Notes under the pieces: generated by a model
Seen by the model: only the letters and a program-made list of their open reading frames with translations
Told to the model about the DNA's origin: nothing
The model's database searches: none
Assembly (NCBI GenBank): GCA_015522495.1
Contig: WAMD01000010.1
Coordinates: 1 to 30,020, forward strand
Reading direction: 5' to 3'
Length of the DNA stretch: 30,020 nt
Origin: Nanobdellati archaeon
GTDB lineage: Archaea; B1Sed10-29; WALL01; WAMD01
Shown: positions 1 through 7,855 of the stretch, one piece after another
Position numbering within the stretch: position 1 is the stretch's first letter
Layout: each line of letters opens with the position of its first letter
Position numbers and translations under genes: made by a program

Positions 1-36
1 GAGATTGTAACTCCATAGACGTTCTACAATAGTTAA

Positions 37-73
37 TTTTTAATTAAGTGCTGCAATTAACCTTTTAGGTGAT
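37..73 (+). promoter_or_regulatory. Promoter and RBS of the FHA gene
   Basis: An AT-rich TATA-like box (TTTTAATTA, about 37-46) lies roughly 35 bases before the ATG at 77. A good ribosome binding site, AGGTGAT at 67-73, sits 3 bases before that ATG and supports the start. No transcription start can be seen directly. Confidence 0.45.
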
Positions 74-76
74 ACT

Positions 77-583
77 ATGCCAAGATTTATGGAGCATAAG
101 AAGCCTTACGAGAGAAAACCTGTTGGACCTAAGCCTAGAGGTAATCCATTTAGCTTGGAGATAACGCACGAGTCGTATCCAGGAGCAAAAAAAGAGGTAA
201 CCCATAAAAGGATAACATTGGAACCTGGCACATATCATATAGGTCGTGCAGAAGGATATAACTTAGCTTTGAAGGATGAAGCAGGGAAGGTTTTACACTA
301 CCTTGGCAAGACTGATGCCACTGTCTCAAGAAAACACTTAAAGATTGAAGTTACACCTGAGGGTAGAATAAAGGTAACTGATGTATCCACAAATGGAACG
401 TTGGTTAGAAAAGGAGGGATGTCCTCCAATCAGGCTACGACCATCAGTGAAATGAAGGATGAGGAGCATATAGGCTCCAATAGGAAGGGGTTTTACCTGG
501 GTGTGAGGGATGTACCTTCACTGATCACTATGAAGCCCTCAATGGTGACAATAAAGAAGATAGAGAAAGACTTAGGTATTTGA
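77..583 (+). CDS. FHA domain protein (phosphopeptide-binding)
   Basis: The 168-residue protein has a basic, proline-rich tail (about residues 1-25) followed by one forkhead-associated domain. The FHA signature is clear: HIGRAEG near residues 54-60, SRKHLKIE near 84-91, and DVSTNGT near 101-107, which are the Gly-Arg, Ser-x-x-His and Asn-Gly motifs that contact phosphothreonine. FHA domains dock onto phosphorylated partner proteins; no kinase or phosphatase gene is nearby, so the partner is unknown. No membrane segment is present, so it should be cytoplasmic. The start at 77 follows AGGTGAT; a second ATG four codons later lacks such a site. The topoisomerase gene follows after 31 bases, but has its own possible promoter. 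Confidence 0.85.
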   Translation: MPRFMEHKKPYERKPVGPKPRGNPFSLEITHESYPGAKKEVTHKRITLEPGTYHIGRAEGYNLALKDEAGKVLHYLGKTDATVSRKHLKIEVTPEGRIKVTDVSTNGTLVRKGGMSSNQATTISEMKDEEHIGSNRKGFYLGVRDVPSLITMKPSMVTIKKIEKDLGI

Positions 584-585
584 AT

Positions 586-594
586 TTTAAACCA
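586..594 (+). promoter_or_regulatory. TATA-like box for the topoisomerase gene
   Basis: The box ATTTTAAAC is centred about 25 bases before the topA ATG at 615, and no GGTG-type ribosome binding site lies between. This spacing fits a leaderless transcript. It is an inference; co-transcription with the FHA gene is the alternative. Confidence 0.35.
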
Positions 595-614
595 GAACCA
601 ACATAACTTTCTGA

Positions 615-2717
615 ATGCGGTTGATAATTGCTGAAAAAGACAAGGCAGCTGCTAGGATCGCTGAGATACTTGACAAAGGAGTTCAAGTCATTAAAGAGGG
701 AAAGCTCAGGGTATACAAGATAAGGTTGGGTGGTGAAGAGGCAATTGTACTGCCTTTGGCTGGTCACATAGTTGACGTGGAGTTTAACAATGATTTTTCA
801 TCGTGGAAAAATACAAATCTATATGATATAATTGATTCTAGTTTTGTTTACAGACCTAGCAGGATGGATATTGCCAGAGTTTTGAGAAAGTACGGCAAGA
901 TGGCTGATAGGTTGACAGTTGCTACAGATTTTGATAGAGAGGGGGAGGCAATAGGAAGGGAAGCTGTGAGCATAATTCGTAGAGTGAACCCAAATGTGAA
1001 GGTAGATAGAGCTAGGTTCTCTGCAATAACAGATGAAGAGATAACCAATGCATTCAAAGAGGAGAACCTTTATGAGCTAGATGAGGCTTTGGCTGACTCT
1101 GCAGACGCTAGGAGAGAGATAGATTTAGTGTGGGGAGCAGTCCTTACTAGGTTCATATCTCTAGCGTCTAATATGCTTGGAAAAAACTTTTTATCTGTTG
1201 GAAGGGTGCAGACACCAACGCTAGCTTTGATAGTAAACAGGGAAAAAGAGATAAAGAAGTTCGTACCTGAGAAATTTTGGGTAGTCAATGCTTTACTTGA
1301 AAAAGCCGGGGCTAAATTCAAAGCGCTTCATAAAAGAGAAAAATTCAAGGACAAGGAGAAAGCATTCGCTGTAAAGCAGAAAACCGTTCATTCTAAAGAA
1401 GGAGTAGTAAAATCAGTTGACCTGAGAAAAAGGAAACAAAGCAGACCAGTGCCATTTAACACAAATGAGTTTCTTAGAGCAGCTGCATCGCTTGGGGTGT
1501 CCCCTGTAAAGGCGATACAAATAGCCGAGAACTTGTATATGTCTGGGTACGTGTCTTATCCAAGGACGGATAATACAGTTTATCCAAGCTCAATAAATCT
1601 GAAGGAGATAGTGAGTAAGTTCTTGAAATCTGAATTTTCAGAAGAAGCTAAAACACTCTTGCAAGGTAAGTTGATTCCAAGTAGAGGAAAGATGAGGACA
1701 ACAGATCATCCACCTATCCATCCAACAGGAGTGGCCAAAAAGTCAAAACTTGATTCTCAGTCATGGAAGATATATGAGTTAATTGTCAGGCGTTTCTTTG
1801 CGACTCTTGCAGAAGACGCTCAGGTTGCTAGCACTAGAGTTGAGATTGATATTAATGGTGAAGGGTTTGTTGCAAAGGGTCAAACAATAGTAAAAAGAGG
1901 TTGGTTAGAGTTCTACCCATACTCTAAAGTAAAAGAGGAGGAATTACCTGGGATGAATAAGGGAGACGTTGTGCAGGTTATTTCGGTTGATGTTGTTGAG
2001 AAGGAAACCCAACCACCAAACAAGTATACCCCTGCATCCCTCTTAAAGGAAATGGAGAAGTTGGGGCTTGGGACTAAATCAACTAGGCCAGCTATAATTC
2101 AAAAATTGATAAACAGAAGTTACATCTCTGGGAAGAAGAATTATCAACCGTCAGACATTGCATTTAGGGTAGTGGACAGCTTGGAAAAACATGCTAGAGA
2201 TATAACTCTCCCAGATATGACTGCTAAGCTTGAGAAAGAAATGGAGAAGATAAGTGCAGGTGATATTCTAAAGTCAAGTGTTGTTATTGATTCAAAAACT
2301 CTCCTGAGAAAGGCTCTGTCTGAGCTCGAGGCGAATAAAGAAGTAATTGGTGCAGATATAAAGGAGGGTGCAAAGCTAGATAGGATTAAAGCGAGGATGA
2401 TTGGAAAGTGCAAGTGCGGCGGTGAGTTAGTTATACGGAGGTCTAGAAAGACAGGAAAGAGGTTTGTTGCGTGCAACAGGTATCCAGATTGCAAGGAGAT
2501 ATACCCTCTACCTCAAAAAGGAAAAGTTGTCCCCACAGGCAAAACCTGTCCGAAGTGTGGGACTCCAGTAGTGCGTATATACACAAAGAGGGGTAGTTAC
2601 GAAATGTGCCTAGATCCAAACTGTGAAACAAAAAAGGACTGGGGAAAGAGGAATAAGAAGCATGAAGTGAGGGCCAATAGGTCTAAGTCAAAGAAGGTGA
2701 AGAAGGGTGAGAGTTGA
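615..2717 (+). CDS. topA: DNA topoisomerase I (type IA)
   Basis: This 700-residue enzyme relaxes negatively supercoiled DNA by cutting and rejoining one strand. The N-terminal Toprim domain carries the metal-binding motif DFDREGE at residues 105-111. SVGRVQTPTLALIV (about 195-208) is the conserved strand-binding block. The catalytic tyrosine is Tyr315 in SYPRTDN. The C-terminal end has two zinc ribbons of the topoisomerase type, one with CKCGG and CNRYPDC, the other with CPKCGTP and CLDPNC, followed by a lysine-rich tail. There is no helicase domain, so it is not a reverse gyrase; that says nothing certain about growth temperature because reverse gyrase could lie elsewhere. The 3' end overlaps the next gene by 11 bases. 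Confidence 0.96.
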   Translation: MRLIIAEKDKAAARIAEILDKGVQVIKEGKLRVYKIRLGGEEAIVLPLAGHIVDVEFNNDFSSWKNTNLYDIIDSSFVYRPSRMDIARVLRKYGKMADRLTVATDFDREGEAIGREAVSIIRRVNPNVKVDRARFSAITDEEITNAFKEENLYELDEALADSADARREIDLVWGAVLTRFISLASNMLGKNFLSVGRVQTPTLALIVNREKEIKKFVPEKFWVVNALLEKAGAKFKALHKREKFKDKEKAFAVKQKTVHSKEGVVKSVDLRKRKQSRPVPFNTNEFLRAAASLGVSPVKAIQIAENLYMSGYVSYPRTDNTVYPSSINLKEIVSKFLKSEFSEEAKTLLQGKLIPSRGKMRTTDHPPIHPTGVAKKSKLDSQSWKIYELIVRRFFATLAEDAQVASTRVEIDINGEGFVAKGQTIVKRGWLEFYPYSKVKEEELPGMNKGDVVQVISVDVVEKETQPPNKYTPASLLKEMEKLGLGTKSTRPAIIQKLINRSYISGKKNYQPSDIAFRVVDSLEKHARDITLPDMTAKLEKEMEKISAGDILKSSVVIDSKTLLRKALSELEANKEVIGADIKEGAKLDRIKARMIGKCKCGGELVIRRSRKTGKRFVACNRYPDCKEIYPLPQKGKVVPTGKTCPKCGTPVVRIYTKRGSYEMCLDPNCETKKDWGKRNKKHEVRANRSKSKKVKKGES

Positions 2718-3492
2718 AATAGATATGAAGAAGAGTATACCAGAGAACGCATCTAGATATTATGAGCTAGCGAAAAAGGCTAGGAGAAAGATACCCAGGC
2801 TTAGAGAAGAGATAGAAAAAACAAAAGCCTTGATAAAAAAGCAAATTAAATTGGCAGAAAAAAAGCCACAGATAAAAAGAGACAAAGATTGGTACGAAAA
2901 ATTTCATTGGTTTTTTACTTCTGATGGATTTTTAGTTCTTGGAGGGAAGGACGCAAAGTCAAATCAGAGGCTGGTACGGAACTATATGGATAAAGGGGAT
3001 TTGTTTCTTCACGCTGACATAAAAGGAGCATCTGCTGTTGTCATAAAGTCTAATGGTAAAACAATCTCTGAGACCGCGAAGCAAGAAGCAGCCAATTTTG
3101 CTGCAGCATTCTCAAAGGCGTTCTCTCTTGGTTTGAGGGCTGTGGATGTATATTGTGTTTCTCCAAGTCAGGTAAAGCTGGCCGCCAAGTCAGGGGAGTT
3201 CCTGCCAAAAGGTGGTTTTGTTATACTCGGCGAGAGGGAATGGTTTAAAGATGTTCCAGTTGAAATTGCTGTTTCTTATGATACTGAAAATAAGAGGATA
3301 GTCTCAGGCCCAGTTGATGCAATCAAAGTGTATAATGAATATGTCCTAGTTATCCCAGGTGGTGATGATAAAGGAAAGGTTGCCAAGCAAATAAAAAAGT
3401 TAGTAGATGGTTGGTTTTCTGTTGATTCATCCTTGGACGAGATACTAGCATCGCTCCCAGCAGGTAAAGCAAAGGTTATTACTAAAAAGTAG
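2707..3492 (+). CDS. Stand-alone NFACT-R (DUF814) RNA-binding protein
   Basis: The 261-residue protein starts with a basic coiled coil (about residues 14-55) and continues with one NFACT-R domain: KFHWFFTSDGFLVLGGKDA, DLFLHADIKGASAVVIK and KGGFVILGEREWF are typical blocks. Full-length archaeal Rqc2/NEMF/RqcH-type proteins are usually over 600 residues and begin with NFACT-N and helix-hairpin-helix parts. Both are absent, and the upstream frame is topA, so this is not a frameshift remnant visible here. NFACT proteins bind 60S/50S subunits with stalled peptidyl-tRNA; the Asp-Arg residues used for tail addition lie in NFACT-N, so that activity is not expected. The GTG start overlaps topA and follows AAGGTGA; ATG 2725 is an alternative. 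Exact role unknown. Confidence 0.85.
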   Translation: MRVEIDMKKSIPENASRYYELAKKARRKIPRLREEIEKTKALIKKQIKLAEKKPQIKRDKDWYEKFHWFFTSDGFLVLGGKDAKSNQRLVRNYMDKGDLFLHADIKGASAVVIKSNGKTISETAKQEAANFAAAFSKAFSLGLRAVDVYCVSPSQVKLAAKSGEFLPKGGFVILGEREWFKDVPVEIAVSYDTENKRIVSGPVDAIKVYNEYVLVIPGGDDKGKVAKQIKKLVDGWFSVDSSLDEILASLPAGKAKVITKK

Positions 3493-3500
3493 TAGCTGGT

Positions 3501-4166
3501 TCACACAAGACCTGATCCTATTATCCTAAACCTGGCTGTTCCTTCTTTTCTAAATGGATGCTTTACAAGCCTCCCAATCCTAGCATCTCCACTCCTCAAT
3601 AACTCTACTATTACTTTTGCTGAATAACCTAAGACTTCCCTGGCAAGTGGTTCGTACCTACCTCTGAAGTCTGAATAGACCTGGTTTGTAACAAGCACAG
3701 CAGCATTCTTTTCTCTAGCATGCCACGCAAGTAGCGCAAGCTGCTTTGCAAGGACTTGGTTTATTGGGAATGGGTCTGTTCTGTCCAATTCAAGTCTGTA
3801 GTGATATGTTACTGGGTCTGCCACTATTAGTGAAAAGTCTCTACCAACCACATTAGTTATCATTTCCCCTTGTTCTTGGAGACTTTTTGGTTCTAGCAAA
3901 ACAGTTCTTTCTAGAACCTTATCATACTTACTTCCTGCTATTTGTTCAACTCTTTCAAAATGGAATGATCCTTCTGGGTCTATGTAAGCGACCCTCCCAT
4001 TGGCCTTTATAGCGTTGACAGTCGCCTGGATGGCAATATTACTTTTTCCAACACCTGGGGGGCCGTAAAACTCAGATATAACACCAGTAGGTATCCCCCC
4101 ACCAAGGAGATTATCCAGTGAGCACCCAAGCGGGATGGCCCTTCTCCCTGTAATAGCTTTTTCCAT
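3501..4166 (-). CDS. radB: DNA repair and recombination protein RadB
   Basis: RadB is the short archaeal RecA/RadA paralogue, thought to help recombination with RadA, with weak or no strand exchange by itself. The length, 221 residues, matches the family, and the protein lacks the N-terminal helix-hairpin-helix domain of RadA. The Walker A motif GPPGVGKS is at residues 35-42 and Walker B ends in SLIVADP (Asp117). The opening GCSLDNLLGGGIPTG is the RecA-core start. The gene converges on the NFACT-R gene with an 8-base gap and is divergent from cdc48. The ATG at 4166 has no strong ribosome binding site; a TATA-like box lies about 34 bases upstream. Confidence 0.94.
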   Translation of the reverse strand: MEKAITGRRAIPLGCSLDNLLGGGIPTGVISEFYGPPGVGKSNIAIQATVNAIKANGRVAYIDPEGSFHFERVEQIAGSKYDKVLERTVLLEPKSLQEQGEMITNVVGRDFSLIVADPVTYHYRLELDRTDPFPINQVLAKQLALLAWHAREKNAAVLVTNQVYSDFRGRYEPLAREVLGYSAKVIVELLRSGDARIGRLVKHPFRKEGTARFRIIGSGLV

Positions 4167-4196
4167 GCAATTATTCTAAATTTCCTTCCTAATAAG

Positions 4197-4205
4197 CTTT
4201 ATATC
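4197..4205. promoter_or_regulatory. Shared TATA-like box between radB and cdc48
   Basis: CTTTATATC on the + strand reads GATATAAAG on the - strand. Its centre is about 34 bases before the radB ATG and about 58 bases before the cdc48 ATG. It is the best TATA-like element in the gap for both directions. TATAAA-like bases near 4215-4220 are a weaker alternative. Confidence 0.4.
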
Positions 4206-4258
4206 CTTGTTAATCTATAAACATCTATTACGCTATTGCTTCTCCTGGGGTGATGATA

Positions 4259-6598
4259 ATGGCAAAGAAAGAAATAATTCTTAAGGTTGCAGAAGCTTTT
4301 AGGTCTGACGCTGGTAGGGGGATAGTCAGGTTAGACACAGAATCCAGGCAGGCACTTGATGTTACGTCAGGTGATATAGTAAAGATAACAGGAAAGAGAG
4401 AGACAGCAGCGATAGTGTGGCAAGCACATCCTCAGGACGAGGGGCTTGGTGCTATTAGGATGGATGGAATTCTTAGGCAAAACGCAGATGTTTCTATTGG
4501 GGATAAGGTTAAAGTGGAAAAGTTTGAGCCTGGTGAGGCTGCAAAGATAGTTTTAGCCCCATCCCAACCAATTAGATTTTCACCTGGTTTTGAAGACTAT
4601 GTTAGGAACAGGCTTGTAGGGAGGCCAGTTTCTAAGGGAGACAGAGTGCTCATAGGAGTGTTTGGTCAGTCTTTGATGTTAATGGTTGTAAATACCAAGC
4701 CAAGGGGCATAGTCCAAATAGGTGAGAAGACAAGGATAGAATTGAAGACAGAGCCGGTTAAGGAGTTAGCTGGCGTGCCACAGGTAACTTACGAGGATAT
4801 TGGTGGACTAAAGGATGCAATACAAAGAGTTAGAGAAATGATCGAAATCCCAATGAAACATCCTGAGTTGTTCGAAAGGCTAGGTATAGAGCCACCTAAA
4901 GGTGTTTTGTTATATGGCCCTCCTGGAACAGGAAAGACACTGCTCGCGAAGGCTGTCGCTAATGAGACAGATGCACACTTCATTGCGTTGAATGGTCCAG
5001 AGGTCATGAGTAAATTTGTTGGTGAGGCTGAGGAGAGATTGAGGCAGATATTTAAGGAAGCCCAAGATAATGCACCAGCAATAATATTCATTGATGAGAT
5101 TGATGCCATCGCTCCAAAGAGGGAAGAAACAGTTGGGGAAGTTGAAAGGAGAGTGGTTGCGCAGCTACTTGCTTTAATGGACGGGTTGCAGTCTAGAGGG
5201 CAGGTGGTTGTAATAGCTGCCACAAACAGGCCTAATGCCATCGATCCTGCTTTGAGGCGACCTGGTAGGTTTGATAGGGAGATAGAGATAGGGGTGCCTG
5301 ATAGGAACGGCAGGAAGGAGATATTGCAGATACACACAAGGAATATGCCTATAGAGCCAGAGTATAACAAGAAGGTGGTAGTTGAGGAAATAAAGAAATT
5401 AAAGATGGATAACAAATTGAAGCCGAAGATTTTGAAGAAACTGTCAGACGCAAAAGACATTGCAAAGGTTACTATGTCTTTCCCATCGAATGTCAAATAC
5501 GAATTGAATAGGAGGCTAGTTGACAAACTGCTTGAAGAGCTGGCGGATAAGACATACGGCTTCGTTGGTGCTGACCTAGCGGCCTTGTGTAAGGAGGCCG
5601 CTATGAAGGCCTTGAGGAGAATACTACCTAAGGTTGATCTTGAAAAGGAGGAGATACCAAAAGAGATACTTGAGAGTCTGAGGGTTACAAAGGATGACTT
5701 CCTCAACGCGCTTAGGGAGATACAACCGTCTGCAATGAGAGAAGTCCTTGTTGAAGTACCCAAAGTCAAGTGGACAGATATAGGTGATTTGAAAGATGCC
5801 AAACAAGAGTTAAAGGAAGCTGTGGAATGGCCATTGAAATATCCCAAGATGTTTGAGAGAATGGGGATAAAGCCACCTAGTGGGATCCTCATGTTTGGAC
5901 CACCTGGAACAGGAAAGACACTACTTGCCAAGGCAGTTGCAAATGAGTCCGGTGCAAACTTCATAGCAGTTAAGGGACCAGAACTTCTGAGTAAATGGGT
6001 TGGAGAAAGTGAGAAGGGAATCCGAGAAATATTCAGAAAGGCAAGACAGGTGGCGCCGTGTGTTGTATTTTTCGATGAAGCAGACGCAATAGCCCCTAGA
6101 AGAGGTATGTACGAGGGAAGTCATGTTACTGAGAGCGTTGTTAATCAATTGTTAACAGAAATGGATGGCATTGAGGATACTAGGGGAGTTGTAGTTTTAG
6201 GAGCAACTAATAGGCCAGATCTCATAGATCCTGGATTGCTAAGGCCAGGGAGATTTGATAGGTTGATATTAGTTCCAGCACCGGATAAGTCAGGGAGAAT
6301 GGAGATACTGAAGGTGCATACAAGGAAGGTTCCTCTTGCGAAGGATGTTAGCCTAGAAAAACTTGCAAAGGAAACTGATGGATTTTCCGGTGCAGATATA
6401 GAGGCATTAGTTAGAGAAGCAGTTATGACTGCCCTTAGGGAGAACAAATCAGCCAAGGAGGTCAGGATGAAACATTTCAAGAAAGCCATGGAGAGGATAA
6501 GACCGAGTATTAGGCCAGACGATAACAAGAAATACAAAATGTTTCTTGAGGGTTATAGAAAGGATAAATCAAGAGATGAACTAGGGTATTATGGTTAG
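4259..6598 (+). CDS. cdc48: Cdc48/VCP-family double-ring AAA+ ATPase with an inserted helical segment
   Basis: This 779-residue unfoldase has the Cdc48 N domain (about 1-180), then two AAA+ modules. Walker A GPPGTGKT occurs at 220-227 (D1) and 547-554 (D2), with Walker B FIDEIDAIAP and FFDEADAIAP. The D1 module is longer than usual: between NMP (362-364) and TYGFVGADL (from 432) are 67 residues, where archaeal relatives have about 14. The extra part is lysine-rich and predicted helical by eye. The protein ends in YYG, which fits the Hb-Tyr-X motif used to dock on the 20S proteasome. Start: GTG 4250, ATG 4253 and ATG 4259 are in frame; GGGGTGAT at 4247-4254 points to 4259. Confidence 0.95.
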   Translation: MAKKEIILKVAEAFRSDAGRGIVRLDTESRQALDVTSGDIVKITGKRETAAIVWQAHPQDEGLGAIRMDGILRQNADVSIGDKVKVEKFEPGEAAKIVLAPSQPIRFSPGFEDYVRNRLVGRPVSKGDRVLIGVFGQSLMLMVVNTKPRGIVQIGEKTRIELKTEPVKELAGVPQVTYEDIGGLKDAIQRVREMIEIPMKHPELFERLGIEPPKGVLLYGPPGTGKTLLAKAVANETDAHFIALNGPEVMSKFVGEAEERLRQIFKEAQDNAPAIIFIDEIDAIAPKREETVGEVERRVVAQLLALMDGLQSRGQVVVIAATNRPNAIDPALRRPGRFDREIEIGVPDRNGRKEILQIHTRNMPIEPEYNKKVVVEEIKKLKMDNKLKPKILKKLSDAKDIAKVTMSFPSNVKYELNRRLVDKLLEELADKTYGFVGADLAALCKEAAMKALRRILPKVDLEKEEIPKEILESLRVTKDDFLNALREIQPSAMREVLVEVPKVKWTDIGDLKDAKQELKEAVEWPLKYPKMFERMGIKPPSGILMFGPPGTGKTLLAKAVANESGANFIAVKGPELLSKWVGESEKGIREIFRKARQVAPCVVFFDEADAIAPRRGMYEGSHVTESVVNQLLTEMDGIEDTRGVVVLGATNRPDLIDPGLLRPGRFDRLILVPAPDKSGRMEILKVHTRKVPLAKDVSLEKLAKETDGFSGADIEALVREAVMTALRENKSAKEVRMKHFKKAMERIRPSIRPDDNKKYKMFLEGYRKDKSRDELGYYG

Positions 6599-6615
6599 TA
6601 GCTAGGGCTAGGTTT

Positions 6616-7227
6616 CTAGAGCTTTTGCTGGCTTTCAGTGTGGTCTTCAGTCTTCTTTTTTAGCACTAGGTATATCTTTCTCTTTCTTGGATTTTTTGGG
6701 TTATCTATTGCAAACTCTCCATCAAATCCAGCAGAGACAAAGGCTTTACCTACTGCAATCATGTCTTTTTCTGATTTAGGATAGAATTGTATGACAACTG
6801 AGCCATTACTGGTTAGAACTCTGTAAAACTCCTTAGCGACTTTCTTTAAGTCTTTCCTAGGTATCCACTGCAAAGCAGATATAGATAATATTCCATCGAA
6901 GCTATTATCCTCAAATGGGAGCTTTCTCATATCAGCCACTAATGCATCGAACCCGTTTTTCTTAGCCTCTTTTACCATTTTTTCAGATAGGTCTATCCCT
7001 ATGGTATTAAAACCATTATCCAGAAGAACTTCCATTGAAAACCCAGGCCCACATCCAACATCAAGTATTCTCCCAGATTTCCATCCAATCAGCTCTAGAG
7101 CTCTTAGGGTTATCCTCTTTTGTATTGTCTTAATTGCATTGGAAGTAGAATAAGCATCTGCATATTTGTCAAAGTATTCCTTTGCAGTGGTCTTTTCTTC
7201 AGGTCTCTTCTTTTTTACTTTCCACAT
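6616..7227 (-). CDS. Bud23-like SAM-dependent methyltransferase
   Basis: The 203-residue class I methyltransferase has motif I ILDVGCGPGFS, an acidic motif II in GIDLSEKM, and the blocks SISALQWI and QFYPKSEKDM. The last two, and the end AGFDGEFAIDNP, closely resemble eukaryotic Bud23/WBSCR22, which makes N7-methylguanosine in small-subunit rRNA with the activator Trm112. It is shorter than yeast Bud23 because the basic C-terminal region is almost missing. A role on 16S rRNA is inferred from resemblance only; no Trm112-like gene is in the window. AAGGGGT precedes the ATG at 7227. It lies 9 bases after the M50 protease gene and is probably co-transcribed with it. Confidence 0.8.
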   Translation of the reverse strand: MWKVKKKRPEEKTTAKEYFDKYADAYSTSNAIKTIQKRITLRALELIGWKSGRILDVGCGPGFSMEVLLDNGFNTIGIDLSEKMVKEAKKNGFDALVADMRKLPFEDNSFDGILSISALQWIPRKDLKKVAKEFYRVLTSNGSVVIQFYPKSEKDMIAVGKAFVSAGFDGEFAIDNPKNPRKRKIYLVLKKKTEDHTESQQKL

Positions 7228-7236
7228 TTTTACCCC

Positions 7237-7812
7237 TTAAAATAACCCAAACAGCAACACACTTGGTATTGCTATGCTTATCAACCAAATAGCTGGATTC
7301 CAACCCATTACCTTGTACCCGTCAAGTGGTGGGAATGGGATTAAATTAAACGCAGCCAGGAAAAAGTTTACCCAGGCACCATAAATCCCAATTATTGTCA
7401 ATATCTTTGCTGGTGACACAACTGCTAGCCCCATAAATAGTATGCCTAGTATTATGTTAACCCCAGGCCCAGCGAGGCTTATAAGTCCGTTTTCCCTACG
7501 CGTTATTGGCCGCCCACCAATATATACTGCACCAGGGGCTGCAAAAATGAATTTTCCAGCTGTTAACAGTGCCATGGCCAGGGCTAGTATGAGACCAGGC
7601 ACCCACGCCCTATAAAACGCGTGGAGGCCGAACAACCTTGCAACTGTTCTATGACCAAGTTCATGGAAGATAAAACCAGCACCTAAAACTAACAGTAAGA
7701 TAGCGAAGTCTTGAATAAACTTGTTTATTCCGAGAAAAATAGAGTCCATTGAGAATGCCAGGGTAATTGTTATCCAAGATACTGTTAGGTGGATTATTTC
7801 TGTTCTATCCAT
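7237..7812 (-). CDS. Membrane metalloprotease, M50 (site-2 protease-like) family
   Basis: The 191-residue protein is almost wholly membrane-embedded, with about six hydrophobic segments. The zinc-binding HELGH motif is at residues 50-54, and the third ligand is Asp164 in IPFPPLDG, both in the positions expected for M50 proteases. LAGPGVNI near 113-120 is the conserved loop between them. The family cuts substrates inside the membrane; the compact size and lack of PDZ or CBS domains match minimal archaeal members. The substrate is unknown. The ATG at 7812 has no ribosome binding site, but TAATATAAAG at about 7836-7845 is spaced for a leaderless or very short leader. Confidence 0.9.
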   Translation of the reverse strand: MDRTEIIHLTVSWITITLAFSMDSIFLGINKFIQDFAILLLVLGAGFIFHELGHRTVARLFGLHAFYRAWVPGLILALAMALLTAGKFIFAAPGAVYIGGRPITRRENGLISLAGPGVNIILGILFMGLAVVSPAKILTIIGIYGAWVNFFLAAFNLIPFPPLDGYKVMGWNPAIWLISIAIPSVLLFGLF

Positions 7813-7855
7813 GGCATGAATTTTATCATATGAACTTTATATTAGTAACACGGCA

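Noticed and set aside
2707..3492. NFACT-R gene as a frameshift remnant of a full Rqc2 gene
   Set aside because: The preceding sequence is intact topA up to and beyond the start, so no hidden NFACT-N frame lies upstream.
4789..5964. Long open frame (391 codons) on the - strand inside cdc48
   Set aside because: It lies opposite the conserved AAA+ modules, is made of Ser/Leu/Phe-rich low-quality sequence typical of antisense reading, and has no start signal.
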